From: an uncultured Burkholderiaceae bacterium
GTDB lineage: Bacteria; Pseudomonadota; Gammaproteobacteria; Burkholderiales; Burkholderiaceae
Length of the DNA: 12,928 bases
Direction: 5' to 3'
Assembly: GCA_937871985.1 (NCBI GenBank)
Contig: CALMPB010000215.1
Location: 1 to 12,928, forward strand
Shown here in pieces: positions 6,458-12,928 of this stretch; within the stretch, counting starts at the first letter, position 1, and the number at the start of each line of letters is the position of its first letter. The notes under the pieces are model-generated. The model was given only the letters and a program-made list of their open reading frames with translations, searched no databases and was not told the DNA's origin. A program made the position numbers and the translations under genes.

Positions 6458-9018
6458 TCTGCCGCCTCCAGCATCCCGTCATCGGCACGCAGGCGATCGG
6501 GGAAGGCCACCCGCTCGATCGCATCGGCCATGGAATAGCCCTGATGCACCACAGCCTCGATGCGCGCAAAGACGTCGGGACTCGATGAGTACAGCGTACC
6601 GGAGTAGGCATCGAGCACGAGGCGGCAGATCGTCTCGGTTTCCGGGCCGCGGATGAGCACGTCGGAATACTCGATCCCGTTGCGCTTCAACGAACGCATC
6701 AGCGCCTCGGTGTGGCCGGTCATCTCGAAGCGATCGGACTTCTTGAAGTCTGCGATCGTCTCGGGCTTCTGCTGGAGGATCACGAACCAGTCGGAGTTTT
6801 CCAGCGCTGCGCGGCTGCCGTCCGACTTGTAGTAGTCGTTGATCGACTGGGTAGCGGTGATGAGCGAAGCGCCATATTTGCGGCAGGTGCGCGAATAGGT
6901 CTCGACGAAATCCGCCATCGCGCCGCCTTTCAGCATTTGCCAGGCTTCGTCGATCAGCAGCGCCTTGGGGATGGAGCGGCTCATGCGCCGCATCGTCTGC
7001 GAGGCAACGAACATGATGGAGGTCAGAACGACGCTGCGCAGCTCCTCGCGCGAGGAGAGGTCCGAAAGCTCGAACACCGTCAGGTCGGCCGAAAGGTCGA
7101 GGTTGCTGTCGCCGAGGAAGAACCGGCCATAGGTGCCCTGCGCGGAGAAGGGCAGCAGCGACATGGCAAGGTCCCTCGCCGCATCATGGGTTTCCTTCTG
7201 CAGCTCTGAGATCACATGGTCGACGGTGCCGTCGCGCTGGTGCGCGTTCCAAACAGCGTTCACCGCCTTGTCGATGAGACCGCGCTCGGTGTCGTTGAGG
7301 CGGTTCTCGTAGCGCGCCATCTGCGAAACGATGGCCTTGAGCATCGCCAGGCAGTCGACCAGGTAATCCTCGTCCTCTTCCGCGAGCGCCAGATCGATCA
7401 TGCGAAACGGGTTGATCGAGATCCCCGAGGACAGCTTGAACTCGGTGAACGTACCGCCCAGCGCCTTGGCCATGTGCTCGAACGAGCGGCCGTCATCGAT
7501 CACGATCGTCTTGGCACGCACCCCCGCGAGGCTCGCGGTCAGGTCCTGCAGGAACACCGACTTGCCCGACCCCGACTTACCGGCGATCGCCACGTTGTGG
7601 TTGCCTGCCTTGTTCTGGAACGGCGACCAGAACTGGGGCTGACCGCGCCGGCCGATGAACAGCACATGCGGGATGTGGCCGCCCACGTACTCACCCTGCA
7701 GCGGAGCGATAGCCGCGACGTTGGAGGAGAGCATCGTGCGAAAGCGCTTCATGCGCTCCAGGTCCGACTGCAGGCCGTCGGCCACCATCAGCGGGAAGTG
7801 CGACATGAAGGCGGGCAACTGGATGTGGGTCTCGTCGATGAGATCCCAACCGGCCGCCTTGTAGATGCCCTTGATCGCGCGCTCCGCCGTCTCGGCCGTG
7901 CCGCGAGGCGCAATGATGCTGATCGCATAGTAGCAGCGGATCAGCTTCTCGCCCGACTTCACCCGTTCCTGGACGCTGCGCCACTCGGCCGCCTGGTCCT
8001 TGATCTTGGGCACCAGCTTGACGCCCTGCCCTTCCGACAGAGACTGTGTGCGGGCGAATTTGTAGCCGGCTTTCGATTCCGATGCCTCCATGCCCGGGAT
8101 CATGCCGCTGACCGACTGCAGCGTCGGGCATGGCAGGCACAGCTTGGGATTGAAGACGTCGCCGATGATCTTCTGCGTGTCCCACGGTGCCCAGCGATCG
8201 GGGAAATTGCGGATCGACATGGTGCGCACGTCGAAGCGCTCGGGCACGTAGTCCTCGTACTCGGGTACCCCGTCGACGACCTGCCCGGTCGGGCGCAGCG
8301 ACTGCGCGTGGAGGAGCAGACGATCCTTCTCGACATGGGTGACCAGATCGCGGCGCACGCACTGTTCGTTGATCGGATCGAAGCGATTGTAGCCCGGCGC
8401 GTCATCGCCGGCGCCGGTGGAGGCACACAGGATCTCGTCGAAGAAGCGGATCAGCTGCACCGGCTCGAAGACCCGCGCCGGCACATTGATGGAATCGAGC
8501 GCGGAGATCAGGCCGTCGCGGATCCGCAGGAGATCGTCAATCTTGATCCCGGAACCGTCGGGCGCTCCGACCGAGACCAACACGCGGAAGTTGCGCAGGA
8601 GAAACGGGCCGTCAGTGGCGAGCGACTGCCAGGCGCCACTGCGAAGCTTGTCCGCGCGGTGGCGGGCCAGCGTTGAGAAGACCCCCCCCGCCTCGACACG
8701 CGGCAGCGCCCACTCTGCCAATTTCTCCGCAATGCGGGGCGATGCATAGTTTAGGATATTGAACGTGCATCCCGGCGTCAGGACGTCGGCAAAGATGGTG
8801 CCGAGGATATCGGCGCTGCGTTCATCGCCCCCGATCAGCGGGGCAAGCTCAAGGATGAAACCCTTGGAGCGTACCTGGTAGAAGATCATCTTGTCTTCAT
8901 CGAACGAGCGATAGCCCAGGAAATGCGAGAGCATCGGCACCGCCGCGGGGCGTGCGGTCGTCTCCGGCTTACGGCCGTCGCCCAGGATAATTTCTCGAAG
9001 ACTATCGAAGACCGACAT
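6454..9018 (-). CDS. traC: TraC, VirB4-family pilus assembly ATPase
   Basis: TraC is the cytoplasmic, membrane-associated ATPase that powers F-type pilus assembly. At 854 residues it matches F TraC (~875). The N-terminal third has the TraC/VirB4 N-domain (MLSHFLGYRSFDED, SKGFILELAPLIGG, NYASPRIAEKL). The motor domain begins around 460 with SPFQNKAGNHNVAIAGKSG; the Walker A GKSGSGKS is at about 480-487 (K486). Walker B is LLIDEA with D690/E691, and ATQSINDYY follows as the downstream sensor-like motif. All catalytic residues are intact. ATG at 9018 is 6 nt after the traV stop, with GGAG overlapping the traV end as its ribosome-binding site. The end overlaps the next gene by 4 nt. Confidence 0.98.
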   Translation of the reverse strand: MSVFDSLREIILGDGRKPETTARPAAVPMLSHFLGYRSFDEDKMIFYQVRSKGFILELAPLIGGDERSADILGTIFADVLTPGCTFNILNYASPRIAEKLAEWALPRVEAGGVFSTLARHRADKLRSGAWQSLATDGPFLLRNFRVLVSVGAPDGSGIKIDDLLRIRDGLISALDSINVPARVFEPVQLIRFFDEILCASTGAGDDAPGYNRFDPINEQCVRRDLVTHVEKDRLLLHAQSLRPTGQVVDGVPEYEDYVPERFDVRTMSIRNFPDRWAPWDTQKIIGDVFNPKLCLPCPTLQSVSGMIPGMEASESKAGYKFARTQSLSEGQGVKLVPKIKDQAAEWRSVQERVKSGEKLIRCYYAISIIAPRGTAETAERAIKGIYKAAGWDLIDETHIQLPAFMSHFPLMVADGLQSDLERMKRFRTMLSSNVAAIAPLQGEYVGGHIPHVLFIGRRGQPQFWSPFQNKAGNHNVAIAGKSGSGKSVFLQDLTASLAGVRAKTIVIDDGRSFEHMAKALGGTFTEFKLSSGISINPFRMIDLALAEEDEDYLVDCLAMLKAIVSQMARYENRLNDTERGLIDKAVNAVWNAHQRDGTVDHVISELQKETHDAARDLAMSLLPFSAQGTYGRFFLGDSNLDLSADLTVFELSDLSSREELRSVVLTSIMFVASQTMRRMSRSIPKALLIDEAWQMLKGGAMADFVETYSRTCRKYGASLITATQSINDYYKSDGSRAALENSDWFVILQQKPETIADFKKSDRFEMTGHTEALMRSLKRNGIEYSDVLIRGPETETICRLVLDAYSGTLYSSSPDVFARIEAVVHQGYSMADAIERVAFPDRLRADDGMLEAAE

Positions 9019-9024
9019 GCTGGC

Positions 9025-9687
9025 TTACTCCGGCGAGGGAAAAGAGGCGGCCTGACGGCGCGCCTCGGGCGCGCGCTTCGAGGTCGAGAGCTTGGCGTCG
9101 ACTTCGGCCTTGATGCGCTCGATTGGGGCAGGCTTTGCAGCTGCGCCAGCAGCCAGATCCGCCGCAGCAAGCGTCGGCGCAGCCGCTTCGCTGACCGAAG
9201 CATCAAGCGCAGCAATGGGTGCAAGCACAGGGGCGCTCTGCGCCGCAGCGAGCAGACCGCGCGAACCGCCCTGCCCCCGAGCGCGGCTCGCCAGTTCCAC
9301 GCTGTTTGCGGTCCTTCCGGGCAGCCCGACATCAGCGGCCACCGTTTTGCGTGCGTGAACATTGCCGGCGAAGTCGGTGTAGGCGGGGAAGACCACGCTC
9401 AGCTGATAGTTCTGGTTAGGCTGCGACGGGCTCGCCCCAAGGGCCATGCGCGTGCGCGATGGATCGCCATCGTCGATCTTGTAGGGGCCGGCAGGCGCCA
9501 GCAGCTCGTCGGTATCCGTCTTCTGGATCTGCGAGAGCGCCGTGTCATCGATCGCGATCGAGGGGGCGCAGACCCCTTCCGGGCCGTCGCAGCGAAAGGA
9601 TCCGCTGACGTTGGTTCCAAAGGTCGTGCAGCCGGCGCTCGCGCAGAGCAGAGCGAGGGAGGCTGAGACATGTCCGAGGCGCTGCAT
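9025..9687 (-). CDS. traV: TraV, outer-membrane lipoprotein of the core complex
   Basis: TraV is the VirB7-like lipoprotein that, with TraK and TraB, builds the core complex from outer membrane to periplasm. The protein has 220 residues. A short hydrophobic signal ends in a lipobox-like SAGC, so Cys20 is the likely lipidated residue; serine at -3 is slightly unusual. Just downstream the paired cysteines in FRCDGPEGVCAPS (about 33 and 40) match the conserved TraV Cys pair. The middle has a VVFPAYTDFAGNVH segment, and the C-terminal half is Ala/Pro-rich and low in complexity. It is longer than F TraV (~170), mainly in that tail. The ATG overlaps the preceding stop (TGATG), with AAGGGGG about 7 nt upstream. 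Confidence 0.93.
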   Translation of the reverse strand: MQRLGHVSASLALLCASAGCTTFGTNVSGSFRCDGPEGVCAPSIAIDDTALSQIQKTDTDELLAPAGPYKIDDGDPSRTRMALGASPSQPNQNYQLSVVFPAYTDFAGNVHARKTVAADVGLPGRTANSVELASRARGQGGSRGLLAAAQSAPVLAPIAALDASVSEAAAPTLAAADLAAGAAAKPAPIERIKAEVDAKLSTSKRAPEARRQAASFPSPE

Positions 9688-10499
9688 CAGCTTGCCCCCT
9701 TCAGCCAGGATTCCAGGAACTCACGCGGGCGGTAACCATGAACCACGGCGCCATCGCTGCGAACGATCACCGGCGTTCCGGTGAACCCGTTCTGCCGCGC
9801 GAAGGCTTCGTTCGCATCGAGGCCGCTGGTGTCGCACTTTTTGGCGCCGTCCAGCGGCTCGCGGTTGTAGGCCTTGGTGAGGGCCTTGCTGCGATCCGCC
9901 GAGCAGATCACCGCATCCGAGATCGAGCGGGTGCCGAGCACCGAGATCGGGCGCTCGATAACCTTGACGTTCATGGCCGCCAGGGTCTGGTGCAGCTGGT
10001 TGCAGTAGCCGCAGCGGAAATCGCTGAAGACCGTCACCGTCTGCTGGCCCGCACCCCATAGAATCGCTCCGGATTCAGGCAGCTTATCGAGCGCAACCTT
10101 CTCGGTCCGTGCGGCCACTTGCCTCACGCCTGCAGAGGAGGCCACCGCCTGCTGATCCTCGGGCTCGGCAACCATCGGCTTCGCAGCGCCGCCCACCAGG
10201 GTCTCCGGGCTGATCTCCAGAAGGCGTGCAGCGGTGAGATCCTGCCGAGTCTCCATGTCATAGACGCGGCCGATGACGAGGTAGCGGCCCCCCTTGTCGG
10301 TGTAGAACAGGTTTTGCCCGGCCTGCACTTCGCACAGCGCCGGAATCCGCCCGCAATCGACCGAGGTAACCGCCGTCTTGGGAAGCCGGGTGGCGAGCGC
10401 TTTGGTGAGAGCAGTGTCGCTGTCGCTGGCGGCATAGAGACCCGTGCCACCGGCGAGCGCGGCCACGCCGACCATGGATGTGATGATTGCCTTACGCAT
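9687..10499 (-). CDS. dsbC: DsbC-like periplasmic disulfide isomerase of the tra operon
   Basis: This is a DsbC/DsbG-type thiol-disulfide isomerase exported to the periplasm. From the ATG at 10499 it has 270 residues: signal peptide at about 1-23 (MRKAIITSMVGVAALAGGTGLYA), an N-terminal dimerisation-like domain (about 30-105, including LFYTDKGGRYLVIGRVYD), a linker and a thioredoxin-fold domain. The active site is FSDFRCGYC with Cys163/Cys166, and the cis-proline loop is TGTPVIV with Pro243. F encodes an analogous protein, TrbB, but further downstream. Here it lies between traB and traV, ahead of the Cys-rich TraU and TraN it probably serves. A TTG at 10511 in frame would add four residues, but the ribosome-binding site supports the ATG. 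A specific client is inference. Confidence 0.94.
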   Translation of the reverse strand: MRKAIITSMVGVAALAGGTGLYAASDSDTALTKALATRLPKTAVTSVDCGRIPALCEVQAGQNLFYTDKGGRYLVIGRVYDMETRQDLTAARLLEISPETLVGGAAKPMVAEPEDQQAVASSAGVRQVAARTEKVALDKLPESGAILWGAGQQTVTVFSDFRCGYCNQLHQTLAAMNVKVIERPISVLGTRSISDAVICSADRSKALTKAYNREPLDGAKKCDTSGLDANEAFARQNGFTGTPVIVRSDGAVVHGYRPREFLESWLKGAS

Positions 10500-10503
10500 G
10501 GAG

Positions 10504-10509
10504 CACCTC
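10504..10509 (-). promoter_or_regulatory. ribosome-binding site of dsbC overlapping the traB stop
   Basis: GAGGTG on the minus strand shares bases with the traB stop TGA (10510-10508). GAGG is 6 nt before the ATG at 10499 (TGAGGTGCTCCATG). It selects that ATG over the upstream TTG and couples dsbC to traB translation, the same design as at trbC. Confidence 0.7.
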
Positions 10510-11824
10510 AATTTCTGATGAAGGTTCCGTCGAGGAACACGACCTCGACGTCGGCGCCGGTCGGCATCTCGATGACCGGCTGATATTGCTCGGCCCGTTC
10601 GATCATGTAGTCCGAGAGCTTGTCGCCGGCGGTCGAGACACCTTCCCCAAAGCCGCCTTGTGCAATCTCGGATGCCGAAAGCTGATCGCGCTTGCCATCG
10701 ACGCTGACGTTGGTGCCGCGCAGGAGAGCATTGGAGTTGGCGCTGAAGCCGCGCCCGAACCCGCCTGCGAGCCCTGCAAGAAAGGCCTGGGTGATCAGGC
10801 CGCCTTCGCGGCTCACCACACGCCCGCGAAGACCGACCTTGCCGCCGAATGAAATGAAGCCCTTCACTTCGGATACGGCATAGCGCCCGCCAGGCTGAGG
10901 ACAGGTCATGCGCTGCAGCTTCACGTAGACCTTCTCGGAGGAAAGATCGCCGTAAGCCGCGCCATTGACCATGCAGCCCTGGACGCGGGTGCGAAGCAGC
11001 TTGCCATCCGAAAAGACCGAACGCGCCGGCCCGGTGACGCGAAGCAGCACCGGTAGCGGGTCGCTTGCACTTTTGACGTTGGTGGCGGCATCGACACCGA
11101 CGACCACCTTGGCGGTAGCGATCGAGTTGGGCGGCAGGTAGTTCGGGCTGTCCGTATAGGTGGCCGCCTGCTTGCCATCGGCGCTGATGCGCTTGCCATC
11201 CCCACTCGGGCCTGCAGGCGCGCTGGAGCCGTTGAAGGAGACCAGCTTCACCTCGTTCGATCGCGGCGCACCCATCCCGCCGCCCATTCCCATCGCTCCG
11301 GCTGCCGCCATTGCGCCGGGGGCCATTGGCTGGCCTTGCGTTGGCGAGGATCCCGATTGCTGCTTGAGCTGGCGGTTCTCGCGTTCGTAGGCTTCGAGGA
11401 CGCGCGTGGCGTCCGCCTTCATCTGCTCGTTTTCCTGGCGCAGGGTTTGCAGTTCACCCTGTACCTGGTCGAGCTTCGATACTGCGCCCTGCACGCCCTT
11501 GAGCTGGTTGCCCTGATCGAGCTGCTGGCGCTCGTACATCGACATCCATTCCTGATCGACGATCTGGCGGTTCATGATGGCGTCGGTCGACACTTCGGTC
11601 TTGTCGTCGTCCTTCTTGGCAAGGAGGGTTTCCTCCTTGGTTCCGCTGTCGAGGACGTAGAACATGGCCGCAGCTGCAATCACCGCGCCGCCGCCGTAGA
11701 GCCACAGCTTCTGCTTCCGGGCCGCTGCGGCGTTCTCGGCGATGTTGAGCCCGTCATCGAGCTGATCGTGGGCTTCTGCCGTCTCGGTCTCGACGTTCTT
11801 CGCCTTGCGCTTGAAGATATCCAT
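10508..11824 (-). CDS. traB: TraB, VirB10-like inner-to-outer membrane core scaffold
   Basis: TraB is the VirB10/TrbI-superfamily protein that spans from the inner membrane through the periplasm to the outer-membrane core. From the ATG at 11824 it has 438 residues (F ~475). The basic cytoplasmic N-terminus (DIFKRKAKN) is followed by one membrane helix at about 40-58 and a long polar helical region predicted as coiled coil at about 90-160 (QLKGVQGAVSKLDQVQGELQ onwards). A Gly/Ala/Met/Pro linker comes next (about 165-190), where F TraB has a Pro-rich one. The C-terminal barrel domain includes LPVLLRVTGPARSVFSDG and GCMVNGAAYGDLSSE, and ends EMPTGADVEVVFLDGTF, the family signature. A GTG immediately upstream (11827) is less likely: AGGAG is 7 nt before the ATG, and TGATG links it to traK. 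Confidence 0.97.
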   Translation of the reverse strand: MDIFKRKAKNVETETAEAHDQLDDGLNIAENAAAARKQKLWLYGGGAVIAAAAMFYVLDSGTKEETLLAKKDDDKTEVSTDAIMNRQIVDQEWMSMYERQQLDQGNQLKGVQGAVSKLDQVQGELQTLRQENEQMKADATRVLEAYERENRQLKQQSGSSPTQGQPMAPGAMAAAGAMGMGGGMGAPRSNEVKLVSFNGSSAPAGPSGDGKRISADGKQAATYTDSPNYLPPNSIATAKVVVGVDAATNVKSASDPLPVLLRVTGPARSVFSDGKLLRTRVQGCMVNGAAYGDLSSEKVYVKLQRMTCPQPGGRYAVSEVKGFISFGGKVGLRGRVVSREGGLITQAFLAGLAGGFGRGFSANSNALLRGTNVSVDGKRDQLSASEIAQGGFGEGVSTAGDKLSDYMIERAEQYQPVIEMPTGADVEVVFLDGTFIRN

Positions 11825-12639
11825 CACAGGTCTCCTGCCGGGACCACCACGTAGGCGCCCGTTGCTTGGCCCGGCTGCAGCGAGGCGTTGGAAATGCTGA
11901 CCGCGATCGCGCCCTGCGAGGCGATCAGCTCATCGGTGACGACAACAGGCTCTTTGCCGGTATTCTCGATACGCAGCACACGGCCGGCCATGGTGAGGCC
12001 GTTATACTCGCTCACCAGTTGGACCTTGAGAGTGCCGACATTGACGGGAGTGCGCGGTTCATCGCGAATGTCGAAGCCGTCCACCGGACGCTGCTCGAAC
12101 ATCGCCTTGACGAGTCCCACTGCCTGTTGATCGAGCGGCAGGTTGCTACGCATTGCTGCCACTTCAGCCTGCGGCGCCGGCTTCGTGGGTTTGGCAAGGT
12201 CGGCATTGGTGACGAAGACCTGTTTGGCCTCGTTGCCGCTAACCTGGCACACGAACTTGTAGACGAAGCCCTTCTGGGTCGTGCCGAAAAACGAGATCGC
12301 CTGGCGCGCGTAGCCTTCCGGCACCGAAATGTAGATGTCTCCGCGCGTCGGTTCGTGGACGACCGAGAAATCCTCGGTGGCGATCCCGGTCGTGACCTTC
12401 GAGACAGCCGCGAACTGATCGTCCTTCAGCGAAATGCGCGTCAGGTCGAGCTTGGATGCGTCGCACTGGACGGCACCATTGTCAGAAGCCACCACGGTCT
12501 GGTCAGCCAGCACCGGCGATGCCGATAGCACCCCTGCCCCAACCAGCAGCACGCCTAGAAAGCGCTTGGCAAAGCAATCGAGCGAGGAGGCGAGCGAGGC
12601 GCCAGAGGCAATCTCGCAAGCGGCGAGCAAATCACTCAT
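11824..12639 (-). CDS. traK: TraK, secretin-like (VirB9-type) core protein
   Basis: TraK is the periplasmic, outer-membrane-associated core protein equivalent to VirB9, binding TraV and TraB. The ATG at 12639 gives 271 residues (F ~242). It carries a long polar N-region of about 26 residues, then a hydrophobic stretch (FLGVLLVGAGVLSASPVLA) and a signal peptidase I site before DQTVVAS. Typical TraK content follows: LTRISLKDDQFAAVSKVTTG, a DIYISVP strand and, near the end, the repeated-strand domain with QLVSEYNGLTMAGRVLRIENTG and EPVVVTDELIASQGAIAVSI. The frame is open to a GTG at 12684 and has an ATG at 12648, but AAAGGA 8 nt upstream favours 12639. The start overlaps the traE stop by 8 nt. 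Confidence 0.95.
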   Translation of the reverse strand: MSDLLAACEIASGASLASSLDCFAKRFLGVLLVGAGVLSASPVLADQTVVASDNGAVQCDASKLDLTRISLKDDQFAAVSKVTTGIATEDFSVVHEPTRGDIYISVPEGYARQAISFFGTTQKGFVYKFVCQVSGNEAKQVFVTNADLAKPTKPAPQAEVAAMRSNLPLDQQAVGLVKAMFEQRPVDGFDIRDEPRTPVNVGTLKVQLVSEYNGLTMAGRVLRIENTGKEPVVVTDELIASQGAIAVSISNASLQPGQATGAYVVVPAGDL

Positions 12640-12928
12640 CGGCTGCATCCTTTGTGGGATTGGCACCCTTCTCGACGACGACACCGAAGCCGCGCAGCTT
12701 GAGGCTCAGGCCCTCGTACTTCCAGGCGAACTTGAACACCTTGTGCTCGCGGCGAACGTCGCGCGAGGCGACAACAGTATGAAGGACGCCTCCGACTTCG
12801 CTGGTCAGGGCATCGGGATCGACTTTGATCCAGTCGATCGTCACGAACTGCGTGACCTGCGAGCCTTGCTGTTCCTTCATGATCCCGATGAGCTAGGACT
12901 TGAGCGGGCCGCGCGCCTCGGGTGCCGT
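12632..12928 (-). pseudogene. traE: TraE, 3' portion, apparently interrupted by an in-frame amber codon
   Basis: TraE is the inner-membrane VirB8-like component of F-type systems, normally about 190-200 residues with an N-terminal membrane helix. The last 82 codons after the ATG at 12880 read as the TraE C-terminal domain: TIDWIKVDPDALTSEVGGVL, HKVFKFAWKYEGLSLKLRGF and an acidic tail. Reading the same frame back to the window edge gives TAPEARGPLKS, then TAG at 12895-12893, then LIGI and the ATG. The piece before the stop also matches the TraE family pattern (P-x-x-x-G-x-L-K), so the TAG seems to lie inside the gene. A product from the ATG at 12880 would lack the membrane helix and has only a weak upstream GGG. 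A sequencing error is possible; an unrelated upstream gene ending at the TAG is less likely. Confidence 0.65.
12648..12653 (-). promoter_or_regulatory. ribosome-binding site selecting the traK start
   Basis: AAAGGA on the minus strand is 8 nt before the ATG at 12639. It overlaps the alternative ATG at 12648, which makes that upstream codon an unlikely start. Confidence 0.65.

Noticed and set aside
7216..8676. A 486-codon open frame on the plus strand opposite traC
   Set aside because: It mirrors the traC codons in a GC-rich gene whose third positions avoid stops on the other strand. Its protein is rich in Arg, His, Asp and Val with no recognisable domain, and TraC on the minus strand has all its motifs intact.
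1..12928. Search for inverted repeats, insertion sequence ends, CRISPR-like direct repeats, tRNA genes, origins of transfer and rho-independent terminators
   Set aside because: Reading both strands by eye, coding sequence is essentially continuous. I saw no hairpin followed by a T-run, no regularly spaced repeats and no space for an oriT or promoter. Short repeats inside genes would need a computed dot plot.

Overview
The window is a solid block of conjugation genes, all on the minus strand and transcribed from high to low coordinates. It is the mating-pair-formation part of an F-type (MPF_F) type IV secretion system. In transcription order it reads: traE (3' part only, apparently interrupted by an amber codon), traK, traB, a dsbC-like disulfide isomerase, traV, traC, a small two-helix membrane protein, trbI, an S26 signal peptidase of the TraF/TrhF kind, traW, a second small two-helix membrane protein, traU, trbC, traN, a small protein resembling a winged helix, and the first ~39 codons of an exported protein that is probably F-type traF. 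No relaxase, coupling protein, traA/traL, traH or traG is inside the window. The order implies traL and the pilin gene lie beyond the right edge and traF/traH/traG beyond the left edge.

The DNA is GC-rich (clearly above 60% in most lines). GTG starts are common, and the gene order with dsbC between traB and traV and an S26 peptidase between trbI and traW resembles tra regions of large conjugative plasmids or integrative elements of Alphaproteobacteria, in particular sphingomonads (Novosphingobium/Sphingobium pNL1-type). That placement is inference from gene content and style; nothing in the window identifies the host.

The genes are packed extremely tightly. Almost every junction is an overlap (ATGA, GTGA, TGATG, or 8-17 nt), and the largest gap is 11 nt. 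There are no intergenic stretches, RNA genes, insertion sequences, CRISPR arrays, or visible internal promoters or terminators, so the block is presumably one polycistronic, translationally coupled message started outside the window.

Functionally, TraV, TraK and TraB form the outer-membrane/periplasm-spanning core. TraC is the assembly ATPase, and TraE anchors the inner-membrane base. TraW, TraU, TrbC and TrbI serve pilus assembly and retraction. TraN is the outer-membrane mating-pair stabiliser. The S26 peptidase may mature the pilin, and the DsbC-like protein probably isomerises disulfides in the very Cys-rich TraN and TraU. The points most worth a second look are the in-frame TAG in traE, three small unassigned operon genes (two membrane, one winged-helix-like), and the double-signal N-terminus of TraN.
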